NCBI RefSeq assembly: GCF_003253735.1
Contig: NZ_QKYW01000004.1
Location: 248,001-312,000, forward strand
DNA from: Pseudomonas sp. URMO17WK12:I2
Lineage (GTDB): Bacteria; Pseudomonadota; Gammaproteobacteria; Pseudomonadales; Pseudomonadaceae
Direction: 5' to 3'
DNA length: 64,000 nucleotides
Made by a program: the position numbers and the translations under genes. Below the pieces are notes generated by a model. It saw only the letters and a program-made list of their open reading frames with translations, searched no databases and was not told the origin of the DNA. Below are positions 16,906 through 26,269 of this stretch, piece after piece (within the stretch, counting starts at the first letter, position 1; every line of letters starts with the position of its first letter).

Positions 16906-18207
16906 TCAGAGCAGGCCTGCCAACACCGCATCGATCTCGCTGAAATCCGGGCGGGCGCTGACCGGGGGTTGCTGGCAGCGCCGCACCAGCTCGGCCAATT
17001 GCGCGGCATGCTCAGCCGGCACCTCGCAGCGCTGCAGCAACTCCTCGAGCAGGATGCCGAACGCCCGCACCTCGATGCGTTGCAGCAACCCATGCTGAGA
17101 TGGCGCGGCAGCGGGCAGGAAGGACGCCGCACCGAAGTCGCCGAGCAGCGCCTTGCCGGCCGCGTCGATCAGGATGTTGTGGCCATAGAGATCGCCATGG
17201 GTCACGCCGCGGGCGTGCAGGTGGCGCAGCGCCGAGGCGATCCCGCTGGCCACCCGCAGGGCCTGGGCGAATGGCAGGCGCCACTCGCTCGGGTAGCTAT
17301 CGCGGCTACAGCTTTGCAGGCTCGGAGGCCCAGCCAGAATGCTGAAACGCGGCTCGACCAGACTCAGCAGCAGGCCCTGCTCACCCTGCGGGTGCTCGAC
17401 CACGCGACCAATCGCGCCGATCAGGTTGGGATGCTGCCCCACGGTCAGGCACGCGGCCAGTTCGCTCTGCGGCGTGCCATCGCTGGTCATCTGCCCCTTG
17501 AACAACTTCAGGGCCACGGCCTCGCGCTGGCCATCGGGCCGTTGCCAATCCGCGCGGTGAATGATCCCGGATGCACCCTGCCCCAGCACCTCACCGATTT
17601 GCAGATCGGACCAGCGCACATCGGGGGTGCGCGACGCCGGCGCGTCGGCATCGAGGCGATTACCCCCATGGGCCAGCCACGCCAGGCTGGGCAGTTGCAG
17701 CAGGAAATCCGGCAAGGCGGGTAGCTGATTGGCGGCGATGCGCAGCAGCTCCAGTTTCTCCAGACGCACCAGAGTCGCCGGCAACTCACGCAAGCGATTA
17801 CCGGCGAGCATCAGCTTCTGCAGATCAGTGCAGTCACCCAGCTCGTCGGGCAAGGTTTGCAGGCAATTGTCGGTCAGGATCAGCCAGCGCAGCCGCGGCG
17901 GCAGGGCCTTGGCGGACAACTCGCGAATGCGGTTTGACTTGAAGCCGACCATGCGCAGCGACGGGCAGCGTCCCACGGATTCAGGCACATGCTCGAAACG
18001 ATTTTCCGAGCAGAACAGCACCTGCAGCCGCTGCAGCCGGTGCAGGTCCTCGGGCAGATCATTCAGCTGGTTGCCGCTCAGGTTGAGCACTTCCAGGCTG
18101 TCGGCCAGGGTGAAGATTTCCTCGGGAAACTGCGTGAGCGAGGCGCACAGGTCGAGGCGGCTGATGCCCTTGAGCTGGCCGGAACGCAATTGGTCGAGGG
18201 TATGCAT
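16906..18207 (-). CDS. Leucine-rich repeat protein kinase
   Basis: A 433-residue fusion. Residues about 15-205 are leucine-rich repeats (LEVLNLSGNQLNDLPEDLHRL and similar units of about 23 residues), and residues about 215-430 are a eukaryotic-like protein kinase with a glycine-rich loop (LGQGASGIIHRA), a catalytic loop HGDLYGHNIL and the metal motif GDFGAAS. The aspartates of HxD and DFG are present, so catalysis is possible. The ATG at 18207 gives MHTLDQLRSGQ; an upstream frame to 18285 is less typical. No partner phosphatase or obvious substrate lies nearby. The substrate and role are unknown. Confidence 0.88.
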   Translation of the reverse strand: MHTLDQLRSGQLKGISRLDLCASLTQFPEEIFTLADSLEVLNLSGNQLNDLPEDLHRLQRLQVLFCSENRFEHVPESVGRCPSLRMVGFKSNRIRELSAKALPPRLRWLILTDNCLQTLPDELGDCTDLQKLMLAGNRLRELPATLVRLEKLELLRIAANQLPALPDFLLQLPSLAWLAHGGNRLDADAPASRTPDVRWSDLQIGEVLGQGASGIIHRADWQRPDGQREAVALKLFKGQMTSDGTPQSELAACLTVGQHPNLIGAIGRVVEHPQGEQGLLLSLVEPRFSILAGPPSLQSCSRDSYPSEWRLPFAQALRVASGIASALRHLHARGVTHGDLYGHNILIDAAGKALLGDFGAASFLPAAAPSQHGLLQRIEVRAFGILLEELLQRCEVPAEHAAQLAELVRRCQQPPVSARPDFSEIDAVLAGLL

Positions 18208-18347
18208 CGAGGAAAGGCCCTGTCGCTGGGTGAGCCCGCCAGTGTACGCAATGTTTCGCCAGGGTATGCTGTTGCAATCCATCACCCTATCGCTGCAGGG
18301 GCGAGCTGAACAGGCGACTGCAGACCTTCCAGGATGCCACCTCCAAC

Positions 18348-18938
18348 ATGAAGAACCTTGTCTACAGCTTGCTGCTGATCACCTCCCTGGCCAGTGCCCA
18401 TGAGCTTCCGGCGAGCATTCTCGAACAGATACCCGAGGGTTATTCGGTTCTGCGTCATGCCTCCGGCGAATTGAATGATGACGCGTTGGCCGATTACCTG
18501 GTCGTGGTGCACAAATCGCAAGAGGCAACCCTGAGCAGCGAGCAGCCTGCCCCAGCGAGGCCACTGCTGCTGTTCACACAGCGCACCGATGGCTCTTACG
18601 CGCTCAGCAAACGCAATGACCAGGTGGTGTTCAGAGTCGACGAAGGCGGCCAGTGCGATCCCTTCGGCGACGACGGCAGGGGGCTGGTCATCAACAAGCG
18701 CTACTTCACCATCGAAAACGGTGTCGCTTGCGGTCAGCACTGGACTGACTACATCACCTTCCGCTACGACACCAAGCTGAAGGACTGGGTCTTTCACAAG
18801 CGCATCTTCGAGAACTGGGTTCCGAATGACAGCGAGGACCCTGATGCCGAGGCATTGGTCATGGATGCCCATCAGGTCACGACCGCGACACCCAATGCGC
18901 CCATTCGCTTTGCAGATTACAGCCCGCCAGACCGCTAA
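18348..18938 (+). CDS. Secreted protein of unknown function
   Basis: A 196-residue protein with a short signal peptide (MKNLVYSLLLITSLASA-HE), so probably periplasmic. The segment GELNDDALADYLVVV resembles the aspartate-rich calcium-binding loops of VCBS/FG-GAP proteins, followed by a beta-rich region with two cysteines (in GGQCDPFG and NGVACGQHW) that could form a disulfide. It reads divergently from the kinase gene and convergently toward the chelatase-like pair. No specific function can be assigned. Confidence 0.75.
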   Translation: MKNLVYSLLLITSLASAHELPASILEQIPEGYSVLRHASGELNDDALADYLVVVHKSQEATLSSEQPAPARPLLLFTQRTDGSYALSKRNDQVVFRVDEGGQCDPFGDDGRGLVINKRYFTIENGVACGQHWTDYITFRYDTKLKDWVFHKRIFENWVPNDSEDPDAEALVMDAHQVTTATPNAPIRFADYSPPDR

Positions 18939-19031
18939 CGACCCTTGGCACCTGCAGCCATGGCAGATGACGCGACGGGTTGGCGTTTTATCGACCGCGA
19001 CAGCCAGAGCCGATCGCCACTGCCGGAGCTA

Positions 19032-19799
19032 TCACCCGCTTCGCCAGGCAGACCGCGGCAAGCAGGCTGCCAGGTCATCGACATGCCGGTAATCGGCACC
19101 CAGCTCGGCCGCCAGTTGCACGGCGCGCCCCAGACGGATCGGCGCGCATTCGATATCAACCAGGGTCGCCGGGCACGGGCTGGTGGACAGCGCCGGCCAC
19201 TCGCGCAAACGCCCATCGGTAATCACCAACAGGCGCTGCGCCTCGCCGGGTCTGAGACGCTGGCGCCGCTGCAGCCAGTCGTGGGCCTGCTGCAGCGCGG
19301 GAATCAACGGGCTACCACCGCCGGCACCGAGTTCACGCAACCACTGCTGCAAGGCGCCGGATGCCTTTTGGCCCTGCCAGTGCCACTGCGGCTGGGCGCC
19401 ATGAGCGTCGAGTACGGCGATACGCGCGCGTTCCCGATAAGCGCGCTCGAACAGCTCGGCCAGCAAACCCTTGGCCTTGCTCAAGGCCCCATGACGGCGG
19501 GTCGAGGCCGAGGCGTCGACGACGATCAGCCATAGCTGGGTGGGGGCATTGCTGCGCGGTCGGCGTTGCAGATCGGTGCGGCGCCTGGGCTTGCCTTGCA
19601 GCAAGGTGGCGAGCCAATCGATGGCGCCGCGGTCGCCTGGGCGCTTGGCACCGCTGCGCCCGCCTGCCTGTTTGCCCGGTGTCGGTCTGGCATCCGTCCC
19701 CGCCTTGGCGCGCGGGGGAATGCCTAGGGCTTTTTTGCCCAGCGCGGCGGCTCGCGGCGCTCGCCGGTGCTTTGCGCCTGCGCCGGCAGCTCGCCCCAA
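19032..19799 (-). CDS. VWA-domain protein (ChlD/CobT-like)
   Basis: A protein of up to 255 residues. After a basic, low-complexity N-terminus of about 85 residues comes a von Willebrand A domain with the MIDAS-like motif DASASTRRHG, a threonine segment (ITDGRL) and a final DDLAACLP. It follows the AAA+ gene in a different frame and probably works with it as a chelatase-type motor pair, as the D and I subunits of magnesium and cobalt chelatases do. The start is uncertain: the frame opens at a TTG (19799) overlapping the AAA+ gene by 76 bp. The initiation site may lie further in. Confidence 0.75.
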   Translation of the reverse strand: MGRAAGAGAKHRRAPRAAALGKKALGIPPRAKAGTDARPTPGKQAGGRSGAKRPGDRGAIDWLATLLQGKPRRRTDLQRRPRSNAPTQLWLIVVDASASTRRHGALSKAKGLLAELFERAYRERARIAVLDAHGAQPQWHWQGQKASGALQQWLRELGAGGGSPLIPALQQAHDWLQRRQRLRPGEAQRLLVITDGRLREWPALSTSPCPATLVDIECAPIRLGRAVQLAAELGADYRHVDDLAACLPRSAWRSG

Positions 19800-20731
19800 T
19801 TGCCCTCGCCGGCTGCTGGCTGTTCGCTCGGCGCCTGGGGTGGCGGGCTGGCCGGCGGTTGCGCCTGCTGTTGCGGCGGTGTGTGGCGACGACGATGACG
19901 CAGCACGAAGTCCTCCACCGCATCGATATCCACAGGCTCGATACGCGCGGCCCCGCGCCAGGCCGCATGGGCACGGGCGGCGCGCAGCCAGACCAGATCA
20001 GCGCGCAGGCCATCGACGCCGGCCTCGAAGCAGCGCCCGGTGATCGCCTCCAGCGCCCTGTCATCGAGAGGGATAGTCGCCACCCGCGCCCGCGCCTGCT
20101 GGCAGCGCTCGGCCAATGCCTGCTGTTGCCCGGCCCAGGTGGCGACAAAGGCCTGCGGGTTGGCATCGAAGGCCAGGCGACGGCGCACGATCTCGGCACG
20201 CGCACCAGGCTGCGGCTGGCCATCCAGCGCCAGGTTGAGGCCAAAGCGGTCGAGCAGTTGCGGGCGCAGCTCGCCCTCTTCGGCGTTCATGGTGCCAATC
20301 AGGATGAAGCGCGCAGCGTGGCGATGGGAAATGCCGTCGCGCTCGACATGATTGACGCCGCTGGCCGCCGCATCGAGCAACAGGTCGACCAGATGATCGG
20401 GCAGCAGGTTGACCTCATCGACATACAACACCCCGCCATCGGCCTTGCTCAGCAGCCCGGGCGAGAACTGCGCACGGCTCTCGCCCAGCGCGGCGTCCAG
20501 GTCGAGGGTACCGACGATGCGCTCTTCACTGGCGCCCAGCGGCAGGGTGACGAACACACCGCTCTCCAGCAGCGCGGCCTGGCCGCGGGCCAGGGTCGAT
20601 TTGGCCATGCCGCGCGGGCCTTCGATCAGCACGCCGCCAATCGCCGGATCGACTGCCACCAGGCACAGCGCCAACTTCAGGGAGTCGGCGCCAACCACGG
20701 CGGCGAGGGGAAAATGGACGGTGTCGGTCAT
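19724..20731 (-). CDS. AAA+ ATPase, magnesium/cobalt chelatase ChlI-like
   Basis: A 335-residue ChlI/BchI-family ATPase. The Walker A is GPRGMAKST, Walker B LYVDEVNLL, and the family insert GTLDLDAAL is present. The C-terminus is proline- and glutamine-rich. The ATG at 20731 (MTDTVHFPLAAVVG) fits the family; an upstream extension to 20842 runs through a promoter-like region. In many pseudomonads this gene and the VWA gene lie next to cobN and are taken to assist cobalt insertion into the corrin ring. Here cobN is 11 kb away, beyond an apparent insertion. Confidence 0.85.
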   Translation of the reverse strand: MTDTVHFPLAAVVGADSLKLALCLVAVDPAIGGVLIEGPRGMAKSTLARGQAALLESGVFVTLPLGASEERIVGTLDLDAALGESRAQFSPGLLSKADGGVLYVDEVNLLPDHLVDLLLDAAASGVNHVERDGISHRHAARFILIGTMNAEEGELRPQLLDRFGLNLALDGQPQPGARAEIVRRRLAFDANPQAFVATWAGQQQALAERCQQARARVATIPLDDRALEAITGRCFEAGVDGLRADLVWLRAARAHAAWRGAARIEPVDIDAVEDFVLRHRRRHTPPQQQAQPPASPPPQAPSEQPAAGEGNWGELPAQAQSTGERREPPRWAKKP

Positions 20732-20772
20732 CGGTCGATCCGGTCTGGGAAGGCCCCATTGTACCAGCGAGC

Positions 20773-20792
20773 GGTCGAAGGACACGCGGCTG
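20773..20792 (+). repeat. Direct repeat flanking the ABC/lyase island, left copy
   Basis: GGTCGAAGGACACGCGGCTG occurs here and, identically and in the same orientation, at 27291-27310. The two copies bracket the LysR, ABC transporter and lyase genes and nothing else. This copy lies in the upstream region of the AAA+ gene. Confidence 0.85.
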
Positions 20793-20857
20793 TTGCAGGA
20801 CGCTTGGCGTGGACACGGGTTACGGCTGCTTCTGCCAAGCAATCCTGACGGTCAATA

Positions 20858-21598
20858 TCAATGCAGAATCTTCGATAAAAACTGCCGCGCCCGCTCGCTT
20901 TGTGCGTGGGTGAAGAAGTCCTCGGGCACGCTGCTTTCGACGATCTCGCCCGCGTCCATGAACACCACTCGGTCGGCAACTTGGCGGGCAAAGCCCATTT
21001 CGTGGGTGACTACCAACATGGTCATACCTGACTCGGCCAACGCGACCATGGAGTCAAGTACCTCACCAACCATCTCCGGATCCAGCGCCGATGTGGGCTC
21101 GTCGAACAGCATGATCTTCGGCTCCAGACACAGCGCTCGGGCGATAGCCGCACGTTGCTGCTGGCCACCGGACAATTGCGCCGGGTAACGATCGGCCTTG
21201 TCGGCTATGCGCAGTTTCTCCAGTTGGTGCATGGCCTGTTCGCGGGCTTCACGCTTGTCCAGCCCAAGCACATGAACAGGTGCCAGGGCGCAGTTCTCGG
21301 CAATACTCAGATGGGGGAACAGATGGAAGTTCTGGAATACCATGCCCACTTGCTCACGTACACGGGTTATGGTCTTCGTGGACTCGTCCAGAGCAACGCC
21401 CGCCACACCGAGATGGCCTTTCTGAAAGGGCTCTAGCGCATTAATGCAGCGGATCAGTGTCGACTTGCCGGAGCCGCTAGGACCACAGATGACCAGGCGT
21501 TCGCCAGCAGCCACCTGCAGGTTCACATCGCGGAGGACGTGGAACGGGCCGTACCACTTGTCCAAGCCGGCGATCTGGATGATAGGAGTCTCTGCCAT
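20858..21598 (-). CDS. Polar amino-acid ABC transporter ATPase, copy 1
   Basis: A 246-residue GlnQ-type ATPase with Walker [10 protein letters not shown], signature [15 protein letters not shown], Walker [12 protein letters not shown] and the switch histidine in VVTHEM. It is the last gene of the leftward ABC/lyase operon, 15 bp after a second ATPase of the same family. The two are only moderately alike, so they are not a recent duplication. They may form a heterodimer or alternate with the one permease pair. Confidence 0.9.
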   Translation of the reverse strand: MAETPIIQIAGLDKWYGPFHVLRDVNLQVAAGERLVICGPSGSGKSTLIRCINALEPFQKGHLGVAGVALDESTKTITRVREQVGMVFQNFHLFPHLSIAENCALAPVHVLGLDKREAREQAMHQLEKLRIADKADRYPAQLSGGQQQRAAIARALCLEPKIMLFDEPTSALDPEMVGEVLDSMVALAESGMTMLVVTHEMGFARQVADRVVFMDAGEIVESSVPEDFFTHAQSERARQFLSKILH

Positions 21599-21613
21599 GG
21601 GATTTGCGCTCAG

Positions 21614-22342
21614 TCATTTCAGGACGTGGGCCAGGAACGCGCGGGTGCGCTCCTCGCGAGGCGTGGCGAACAGTTCGGCCGGCGGGGCACACTCAACGAT
21701 GCGACCGGTGTCGAAAACAATCACTCGATCAGCCACCTCCCTGGCAAAGCCCATCTCATGGGTGACCACGACCATGGTCATGCCTTCGGCAGCCAATCCC
21801 TTCATCACCAGCAGGACTTCATTGACCGTCTCCGGGTCGAGCGCCGAGGTCGGCTCGTCGAAGAGCATCAGTCTGGGCTGCATGGCCAGTGCCCGGACGA
21901 TGGCGACCCGCTGTTGCTGACCGCCGGACAACTCGCCCGGAAATGCCTCGGCCTTGTGCGCCAGGCCAACCCGTTCGAGCAGTTTCATGGCCTGAGCCTC
22001 TGCATCCGTACGCGACAGGCCGCGCAGCTTCATCGGCGCCAGGGTCATGTTGCGCAGGATGCTCAGATGGGGAAACAGGGTGTAATCCTGAAACACCATA
22101 CCGACTTCCTCGCGCAGGCGAGCCATGGACTCACGGCTGTTGCGCGCGCCGGTCAGCACGATCTCACCAGAGGTTGCCGGCTCCAGATTGTTAAGGCAGC
22201 GGATCAGCGTGGACTTTCCCGAGCCGCTGGGGCCGATAACGACCACCACTTCACCTTCGTGGATATCCAGATCGACTTCCCGGATGACATCCGTGTCACC
22301 AAAGCGCTTGCACAAGCCGCGTACAGTCATCAGCGTGTTCAT
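21614..22342 (-). CDS. Polar amino-acid ABC transporter ATPase, copy 2
   Basis: A 242-residue GlnQ-type ATPase with Walker [10 protein letters not shown], signature [16 protein letters not shown] and Walker [12 protein letters not shown]. Its ATG overlaps the stop of the lyase gene by 4 bp (22339-22342), showing tight coupling between transport and the enzyme. Having two full ATPase genes with one permease pair is unusual for this transporter family. Confidence 0.9.
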   Translation of the reverse strand: MNTLMTVRGLCKRFGDTDVIREVDLDIHEGEVVVVIGPSGSGKSTLIRCLNNLEPATSGEIVLTGARNSRESMARLREEVGMVFQDYTLFPHLSILRNMTLAPMKLRGLSRTDAEAQAMKLLERVGLAHKAEAFPGELSGGQQQRVAIVRALAMQPRLMLFDEPTSALDPETVNEVLLVMKGLAAEGMTMVVVTHEMGFAREVADRVIVFDTGRIVECAPPAELFATPREERTRAFLAHVLK

Positions 22343-23841
22343 GACTGCGCCAGCCTCTCGGTAGTGGCCTGGAGGGTCTGCTGGGCCTGAGCCTGGCGCT
22401 GGCGGCGGTGGCTCTGAACATCACGCTCTTGTTCCAGACGGGTACGCGCCTTGCCGACTTGCAGGTGCAGCGCACTGGCGGCCGGGCCACCCGGCAGGCA
22501 ACGGGAGCTGACGTTGCTCACCGGATCCAGCGCCTGGCGTATCTGTTCCGCATCCAGCCCCAGAGAACGCCCTAGTTGCTCCTGCGCCGCCTGTTCGACC
22601 ATTGCCTCATCAATGCGATTGGCGGGCAAGCCCTTATCCATTGCCTGGCGCACCACGGCGCCGACCACATGGTGCGCCTCACGGAACGACAGGTCGGCCT
22701 GGCTGACCATTAGATCCGCCAGGCCAGTGGCGGTAGAGAAGTCCTCGGTCGCCTTGCGCATACCGGCGCTCAGGTTCGGCTGCGCCGTACGCAGCACAAG
22801 ATCCAGCAGCCTCAGGCACTCGTGGCACTCCTGGGCCGAGTCCCAGAAGCCGCGCATGCTTTCGCGGTTGCCATCGCCGGTATGCGTGAAGTTGCTGCCC
22901 TTGATGCAAACGGCCGAGGCCACCAGCGAACCGAGCACCTGACCGGTACGGCCCTTGAGGTACTCGAGCACTACCGGGTTCTTCTTCTGCGGCATGATGC
23001 TGGAGGTACCTGCCACGCTGTCGGGGAAATCGATAAGGGCGAACTCGTGCGTCGACCAGACGAAGAAATCCTGCGCCACGCGGCTCCAGAAAACCGCCAG
23101 CAGGGTCATCTGCGCCATGCTCTCCAGAGCGAAGTCCCGCGAACCGACGGCATCCAGCGTATTTTCCAGAAATCCATCAAAACCCAGCAATTCGGCAGTG
23201 CGGCTACGGTCGATGGCGAACGGCGTTCCGGCAAAGGCGGCCGCCCCCATGGGGCTCTGGTTCATGCTGTCTAGGGTCGCGGCTAGCCGCTTGCAATCGC
23301 GCTCCAGCGCCTGGGCGACGGCAGCCAGGTAAAAGCCGTAGGTGATCGGCTGGGCCGGTTGCAGATGGGTATAGCCGGGCATGATCGCCTCAGCATGTTG
23401 CTCGGCTCCATCCAGGGCGCTCTGCCGTACGGTGTACAGGGCATCGAGCAGATTCATCAACACATCGCGCCCACGCAGACGATCGAGAGTCGCCAGCAGG
23501 TCATTGCGGCTACGGCCGATGTGCAGCCGCCCACCAATGTCGGTGCCGACCTTGTCGATCAAGTGTGCTTCGTAATTGAAATAGGCGTCTTCACGCAGCG
23601 GATCCAGAGTCACGGCCTGCGGGCCGACGCGCTCCATTTCAAGCACGCCACGCGCCAAAGCGGCGGCTACCGAGGGGTCGATCAGCGCGCATTCTGCGAG
23701 CATGACGATATGCGCCTTGTTGACGTCGCCAAGATAGCCGAACCCATCGGCGAAACCGGCAAGACGCGGTGCATATATGAGGTCGCAGACCTGCGCTGCA
23801 GTGGGTTCCTTGAGTCGGCGGCTGACTTTTGATTCGAGCAT
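22339..23841 (-). CDS. Argininosuccinate lyase-like enzyme of a catabolic ABC operon
   Basis: A 500-residue member of the fumarase/aspartase superfamily, closest to argininosuccinate lyase. It has the signature [12 protein letters not shown] with the catalytic serine loop, [14 protein letters not shown], and [16 protein letters not shown], where ArgH has HTARSRNDQVATD. That last region binds the amino-acid moiety, so substrate preference has probably changed. The C-terminus adds about 40 basic, glutamine-rich residues. Encoded inside an amino-acid ABC operon and not with arginine genes, it more likely cleaves an imported N-substituted aspartate, as EDDS lyase does, than makes arginine. The substrate is unknown. 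Confidence 0.82.
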   Translation of the reverse strand: MLESKVSRRLKEPTAAQVCDLIYAPRLAGFADGFGYLGDVNKAHIVMLAECALIDPSVAAALARGVLEMERVGPQAVTLDPLREDAYFNYEAHLIDKVGTDIGGRLHIGRSRNDLLATLDRLRGRDVLMNLLDALYTVRQSALDGAEQHAEAIMPGYTHLQPAQPITYGFYLAAVAQALERDCKRLAATLDSMNQSPMGAAAFAGTPFAIDRSRTAELLGFDGFLENTLDAVGSRDFALESMAQMTLLAVFWSRVAQDFFVWSTHEFALIDFPDSVAGTSSIMPQKKNPVVLEYLKGRTGQVLGSLVASAVCIKGSNFTHTGDGNRESMRGFWDSAQECHECLRLLDLVLRTAQPNLSAGMRKATEDFSTATGLADLMVSQADLSFREAHHVVGAVVRQAMDKGLPANRIDEAMVEQAAQEQLGRSLGLDAEQIRQALDPVSNVSSRCLPGGPAASALHLQVGKARTRLEQERDVQSHRRQRQAQAQQTLQATTERLAQS

Positions 23842-23853
23842 GGTATGGGCCTA

Positions 23854-24540
23854 TCAGGGCAGAGGTTGGGAGAGTCGGGTCGACGTGCGGCCCAAACGAC
23901 GTTCGAGATAGCGGCTGAACCAGGTCAGCGCGCTGCAGATGACGAAATAGATGAGCAGCACCACGCTGTAGACGGTGAACGCAGGGTTCTCGCCGCCCAT
24001 CATGGTGCTGCGTTCGACGATGATCTGGCCGACTTTGAGAAACTCGCCGACACCCACCAGCGCACCGAGCGATGTCGCCTGGACCAGCAACGTCAGTAAC
24101 CCGGTGTAGGCCGGCAGGATGGCCTTGAGCGACTGCGGCACGATGATGTAGACGTAGATGTGCCACGTCCGCAGCCCCAGCGCCCAGGCGCTCTTCCACT
24201 GGTGCCTGGCGACCGAAAGCAAGCCCCCACGGACGATCTCGATGCCGTTGGCGCTGCCCCACAACGTCAGTCCCAGGGTGACCGCCGCGAAGGGGCTCAG
24301 ATCCACGCCCAGCAGCGGCGCGCCGAAGAAAATGAAGAACACGTTGACGATCAGCGGGATCGAGCGAAATAGCTCGACGTAGGCATGGATCAGCCAGCGT
24401 AAAGGTCGGCTCTGAAGAGTCGCCAGGGTACCCAGCACCACTGAGATCAGCGTGGTGAACAGCAAGATCACCAGCGCCAGCTTCAGGGTCATGAGCAAAC
24501 CCTTGGAGATGAATCCCCAGTTCTCGATCACGAATTCCAT
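23854..24540 (-). CDS. Polar amino-acid ABC transporter permease
   Basis: A 228-residue inner-membrane protein with a first long hydrophobic span (LLMTLKLALVILLFTTLISVV) and an ATPase-contact region SAWALGLRTWHIYVYIIVPQ. The ATG at 24540 follows GAGGTGG; a GTG at 24546 is possible but has no ribosome-binding site. It starts 7 bp after the partner permease gene and ends 12 bp before the lyase gene. Confidence 0.87.
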   Translation of the reverse strand: MEFVIENWGFISKGLLMTLKLALVILLFTTLISVVLGTLATLQSRPLRWLIHAYVELFRSIPLIVNVFFIFFGAPLLGVDLSPFAAVTLGLTLWGSANGIEIVRGGLLSVARHQWKSAWALGLRTWHIYVYIIVPQSLKAILPAYTGLLTLLVQATSLGALVGVGEFLKVGQIIVERSTMMGGENPAFTVYSVVLLIYFVICSALTWFSRYLERRLGRTSTRLSQPLP

Positions 24541-24547
24541 GACCACC

Positions 24548-25210
24548 TCACAGTTGGAAAGGACGTTGCAGGCGTGCTTCCAGACGACCCGCCAGCAATG
24601 CCAGTACGGCGACCAGAGCGAGGTAGATCACGCAGATGGCGGCGAACATCTCGATGGCCCGAAAATCCGTGGCGATGCGATCCACTGCGACGAAGGTCAG
24701 CTCCGCCAACCCGATGGTCTGCAGGTACGCCGAGTTCTTCAGTAGCGAGATGGCCGTGTTGAGCATGGCTGGCAGGCTGATCCGAAAGGCGATGGGGATG
24801 GCGATCAGACGGAAGAACTGACGGGACTGCAGGTTTAGCGCCATGCTGGCCTCGCGTAGCCCTTTGTCGATGGTGGCCAGGCCGCCCCGCAGGTTCTCGA
24901 TCTGGTAGGCACCGGCCCACAGCGACAGACACAACACACCGGACCAGTACAGCGATAACTTCAGGCCGACGGCAGGCAAGCCATAGAAGATGAAGAACAG
25001 TTGCACCAGAATCGGGGTATTGCGGATCAGCTCGACATAAAGCGCGACCAGCTGCGACATCAGCGGCAACTTGAACAACCTGATACCTGCACCCAGCACG
25101 CCGATCAGCAGTGACAGCACGATGCTCAGCGCGGACACCTGCAGGGTCATCCATAACCCGTCCAGCAGAGCCGGCCACTGCACGAGCAGATAGTCGAAAT
25201 CAAAACTCAT
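24548..25210 (-). CDS. Polar amino-acid ABC transporter permease, partner subunit
   Basis: A 220-residue inner-membrane protein of the HisM/GlnP family. The early span VSALSIVLSLLIGVLGAGI and the coupling loop EASMALNLQSRQFFRLIAIPIA are typical. It lies between the binding-protein gene (12 bp) and the second permease gene, and forms the transmembrane pore with the latter. Confidence 0.87.
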   Translation of the reverse strand: MSFDFDYLLVQWPALLDGLWMTLQVSALSIVLSLLIGVLGAGIRLFKLPLMSQLVALYVELIRNTPILVQLFFIFYGLPAVGLKLSLYWSGVLCLSLWAGAYQIENLRGGLATIDKGLREASMALNLQSRQFFRLIAIPIAFRISLPAMLNTAISLLKNSAYLQTIGLAELTFVAVDRIATDFRAIEMFAAICVIYLALVAVLALLAGRLEARLQRPFQL

Positions 25211-25222
25211 GACAGACCCCGA

Positions 25223-26065
25223 TCAGTGGGATTCTTCGGGCTTGGGTTGCTCGAATACATTCAGGTAATAGCTGCGTGTGGCCTCTGGCACGTACTTCTC
25301 GATCCATGGCCGAAAGCGTTTTTCCTCGTGCATGCGCACCACCGCGGCGGACAGATAAGAGCGCCACTCCTCCTCGCCCTTGCGCAAGCCGATCGCCGCA
25401 TCGGATATCTGAAAGGGCTCCTCGATCAGGCGCAACGAGTCATCATTGCCGGTGATCACCACCAGCGTCGCCGCATCATGCGTATAGGCGTCGGCACGAC
25501 CTTGGCGGAAGCTCTGCAGAGCATCGGCAGCGCTGTTGAGACGCAGTGTCTTGACCCCCGGCATGTTCTCTTCGAACCACTTGGCCTGCACCGAGCCCTT
25601 GAGCGTTGCCAGGGTCTTGCCCTTGAGATCGGCGATGCTGTCGATGCCGCTGCCCTTGCGCACCAGCACGTCACTGGCACCCCAGCGATAGGGCTGGGTG
25701 AAGGCAATCACACGCTCGCGTTCAGGGGTCACGCCAAGCGTCGCGATGAGCATGTCCACCTTGCGGCCGAGCAGCTGAGGCACGCGGTTCTCTGCGGTCA
25801 CGCAGGTGAAGGCGACCTTGTCCGGCGATCCAAGTGCCCATTCGGCTATCAGGCGGGACATTTCCACCTCCACACCGGCGAAGTCGCCGTTGTTGTCCTG
25901 ATAACCATAGGGAGGCTGATCGCAGCGAACACCAGCGCGCAGTACGCCTTGCTCGCTGATGGCCGAAGGAACGGGGGGCATGCTCTCTGCGGCTGCCGCC
26001 TGCACGGTGAAGCCGAGTGACGCAGCGGCAAGCAGAACCAACGATGCCTTCTTGAGCGATGACAT
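25223..26065 (-). CDS. ABC transporter substrate-binding protein of the lyase operon
   Basis: A 280-residue periplasmic family 3 binding protein with a signal peptide ending near QAAAA-ES, then GVLRAGVRCDQPPYGYQDNNGDFAGVEVEMSRL. Two cysteines in the mature part (RCDQPP and FTCVTAENR) may form a disulfide. The ATG at 26065 has AGGAGA upstream; the long upstream extension of this frame runs into the LysR gene and is rejected. It is the first gene of the operon, divergent from the LysR gene 204 bp away. The ligand is unknown but, from the lyase, is probably an anionic amino-acid derivative. Confidence 0.88.
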   Translation of the reverse strand: MSSLKKASLVLLAAASLGFTVQAAAAESMPPVPSAISEQGVLRAGVRCDQPPYGYQDNNGDFAGVEVEMSRLIAEWALGSPDKVAFTCVTAENRVPQLLGRKVDMLIATLGVTPERERVIAFTQPYRWGASDVLVRKGSGIDSIADLKGKTLATLKGSVQAKWFEENMPGVKTLRLNSAADALQSFRQGRADAYTHDAATLVVITGNDDSLRLIEEPFQISDAAIGLRKGEEEWRSYLSAAVVRMHEEKRFRPWIEKYVPEATRSYYLNVFEQPKPEESH

Positions 26066-26269
26066 GGGTATCTCCTGTTTGTTGTTATCGCAATGGTGAG
26101 CCGAAGCTCGTGTGTAACCATGGCAGTTAGGAGTATCGGAACCTTGGTATGGCGCTTGCCGTTGGCTCCAATTACATAGCGAGCGCCTGGAGCCAGTTTT
26201 AAAGCCGTTGCCCCATACTGACAAATGACAATATGCTAGCGCCCCATACAAAAATGATATGGGCAGTCC

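Noticed and set aside
22339-23841. Annotating the lyase as biosynthetic argH
   Set aside because: The context is an ABC uptake operon with a LysR regulator, and the RSRND region differs from ArgH, so the symbol is withheld.
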